This document shows positions 6,261 through 6,660 of a DNA stretch of 6,660 nucleotides, in pieces (the first letter of the stretch is position 1; the number at the start of each line of letters is the position of its first letter). Origin of the DNA: Rhodospirillales bacterium (GTDB lineage Bacteria > Pseudomonadota > Alphaproteobacteria > Acetobacterales > Acetobacteraceae); assembly GCA_903644035.1 (NCBI GenBank), contig CAHJXG010000393.1, positions 1 through 6,660 of the forward strand, written 5' to 3'. The notes under the pieces were generated by a model. That model searched no databases, was not told where the DNA came from, and saw only the letters and a list, made by a program, of their open reading frames with translations. Made by a program: the position numbers and the translations under genes.

Positions 6261-6660
6261 GCCGCTGGTGCTGCAAGGCGTGAGCCGCGCCTATCGCAGC
6301 GGCGACAGCGAGCTGCACGTGCTGCGCGACGCCGACCTCACGCTTCATGCAGGCGAGATCGTGGCGCTGGTGGCGCCGTCCGGCACTGGGAAAAGCACGC
6401 TGCTGCATCTCGCTGGCCTGCTGGAGCGTCCGGATGCCGGCGTCGTGCTGGTGGACGGGCGGGACGCCGGGCAGCTGCCGGACGCCGACCGCACCGCGAT
6501 CCGCCGCGACCGCATCGGCTTCGTGTATCAGGCGCACCACCTGCTGGCCGAGTTCACCGCGGCCGAGAACATCGTGCTGCCGCAGATGGTCGCCGGCCGG
6601 CCGCGGCGGGCGGCGCGGGAGCGGGCGCTGGCGCTGCTGGCCGCATTCGGGCTGCCGGCG
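6253..6660 (+). CDS. lolD: Lipoprotein-releasing ABC transporter ATP-binding protein LolD (3' end outside window)
   Basis: These are the first 136 residues of the ATPase that powers the LolC/E permease; it sits on the cytoplasmic face of the inner membrane. The frame runs open to the window end. The full protein is usually about 225-235 residues, so the ABC signature, Walker B and H-loop lie outside. Visible are Walker [10 protein letters not shown] (residues 41-49, Lys47), with Ala in place of the first Gly, the [10 protein letters not shown] segment (54-63), and the Q-loop in [10 protein letters not shown] (89-98, Gln93). The GFVYQ-HHLL-EF pattern is typical of LolD rather than of MacB or FtsE. 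The gene starts inside lolC with an 8-base overlap and a GGAGG site, as expected for two subunits made in step. Confidence 0.93.
   Translation, partial: MSEPLVLQGVSRAYRSGDSELHVLRDADLTLHAGEIVALVAPSGTGKSTLLHLAGLLERPDAGVVLVDGRDAGQLPDADRTAIRRDRIGFVYQAHHLLAEFTAAENIVLPQMVAGRPRRAARERALALLAAFGLPA

Overview
The window is a piece of a high-GC alphaproteobacterial chromosome. Protein signatures and gene order point to Rhodospirillales/Acetobacterales, probably an Acetobacteraceae-like organism. The clues are an RNase J, a type III pantothenate kinase, a DUF1467 membrane protein, the short type of prolyl-tRNA synthetase and a single LolC/E-type permease, all on the + strand in an order known from alphaproteobacteria. 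Genus cannot be settled from the sequence alone. It reads as a conserved housekeeping neighbourhood: I see no mobile element, CRISPR array, tRNA, rRNA or phage gene.

Layout. Bases 1-537 hold the 3' end of nuoN (complex I membrane subunit). A 41-base spacer with a GC-rich palindrome leads to coaX (579-1388, GTG start). Its stop codon directly abuts the ATG of the RNase J gene (1389-3035). A small two-helix DUF1467 protein (3049-3288, GTG start) follows after 13 bases. A 409-base intergenic region (3289-3697) comes next. It contains several hairpins, including one with a perfect 14-bp stem, and an AT-rich stretch that is the likely start of a second transcription unit. That unit holds proS (3698-5008), then lolC/E (5010-6260, one base after proS) and lolD (from 6253, overlapping by 8 bases and cut by the window end).

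The first block is probably one transcript: energy conversion (nuoN), coenzyme A synthesis (coaX), RNA turnover (RNase J) and an uncharacterised membrane protein. The second joins proline charging to lipoprotein release from the inner membrane, where LolC/E and LolD form the ABC transporter. Two points stand out. No biotin-protein ligase gene (birA) lies between nuoN and coaX, where I recall it in related genomes. The proS upstream region carries more structure than a plain promoter would need. No convincing new protein system is present; the intergenic region is the only real candidate for something undescribed.
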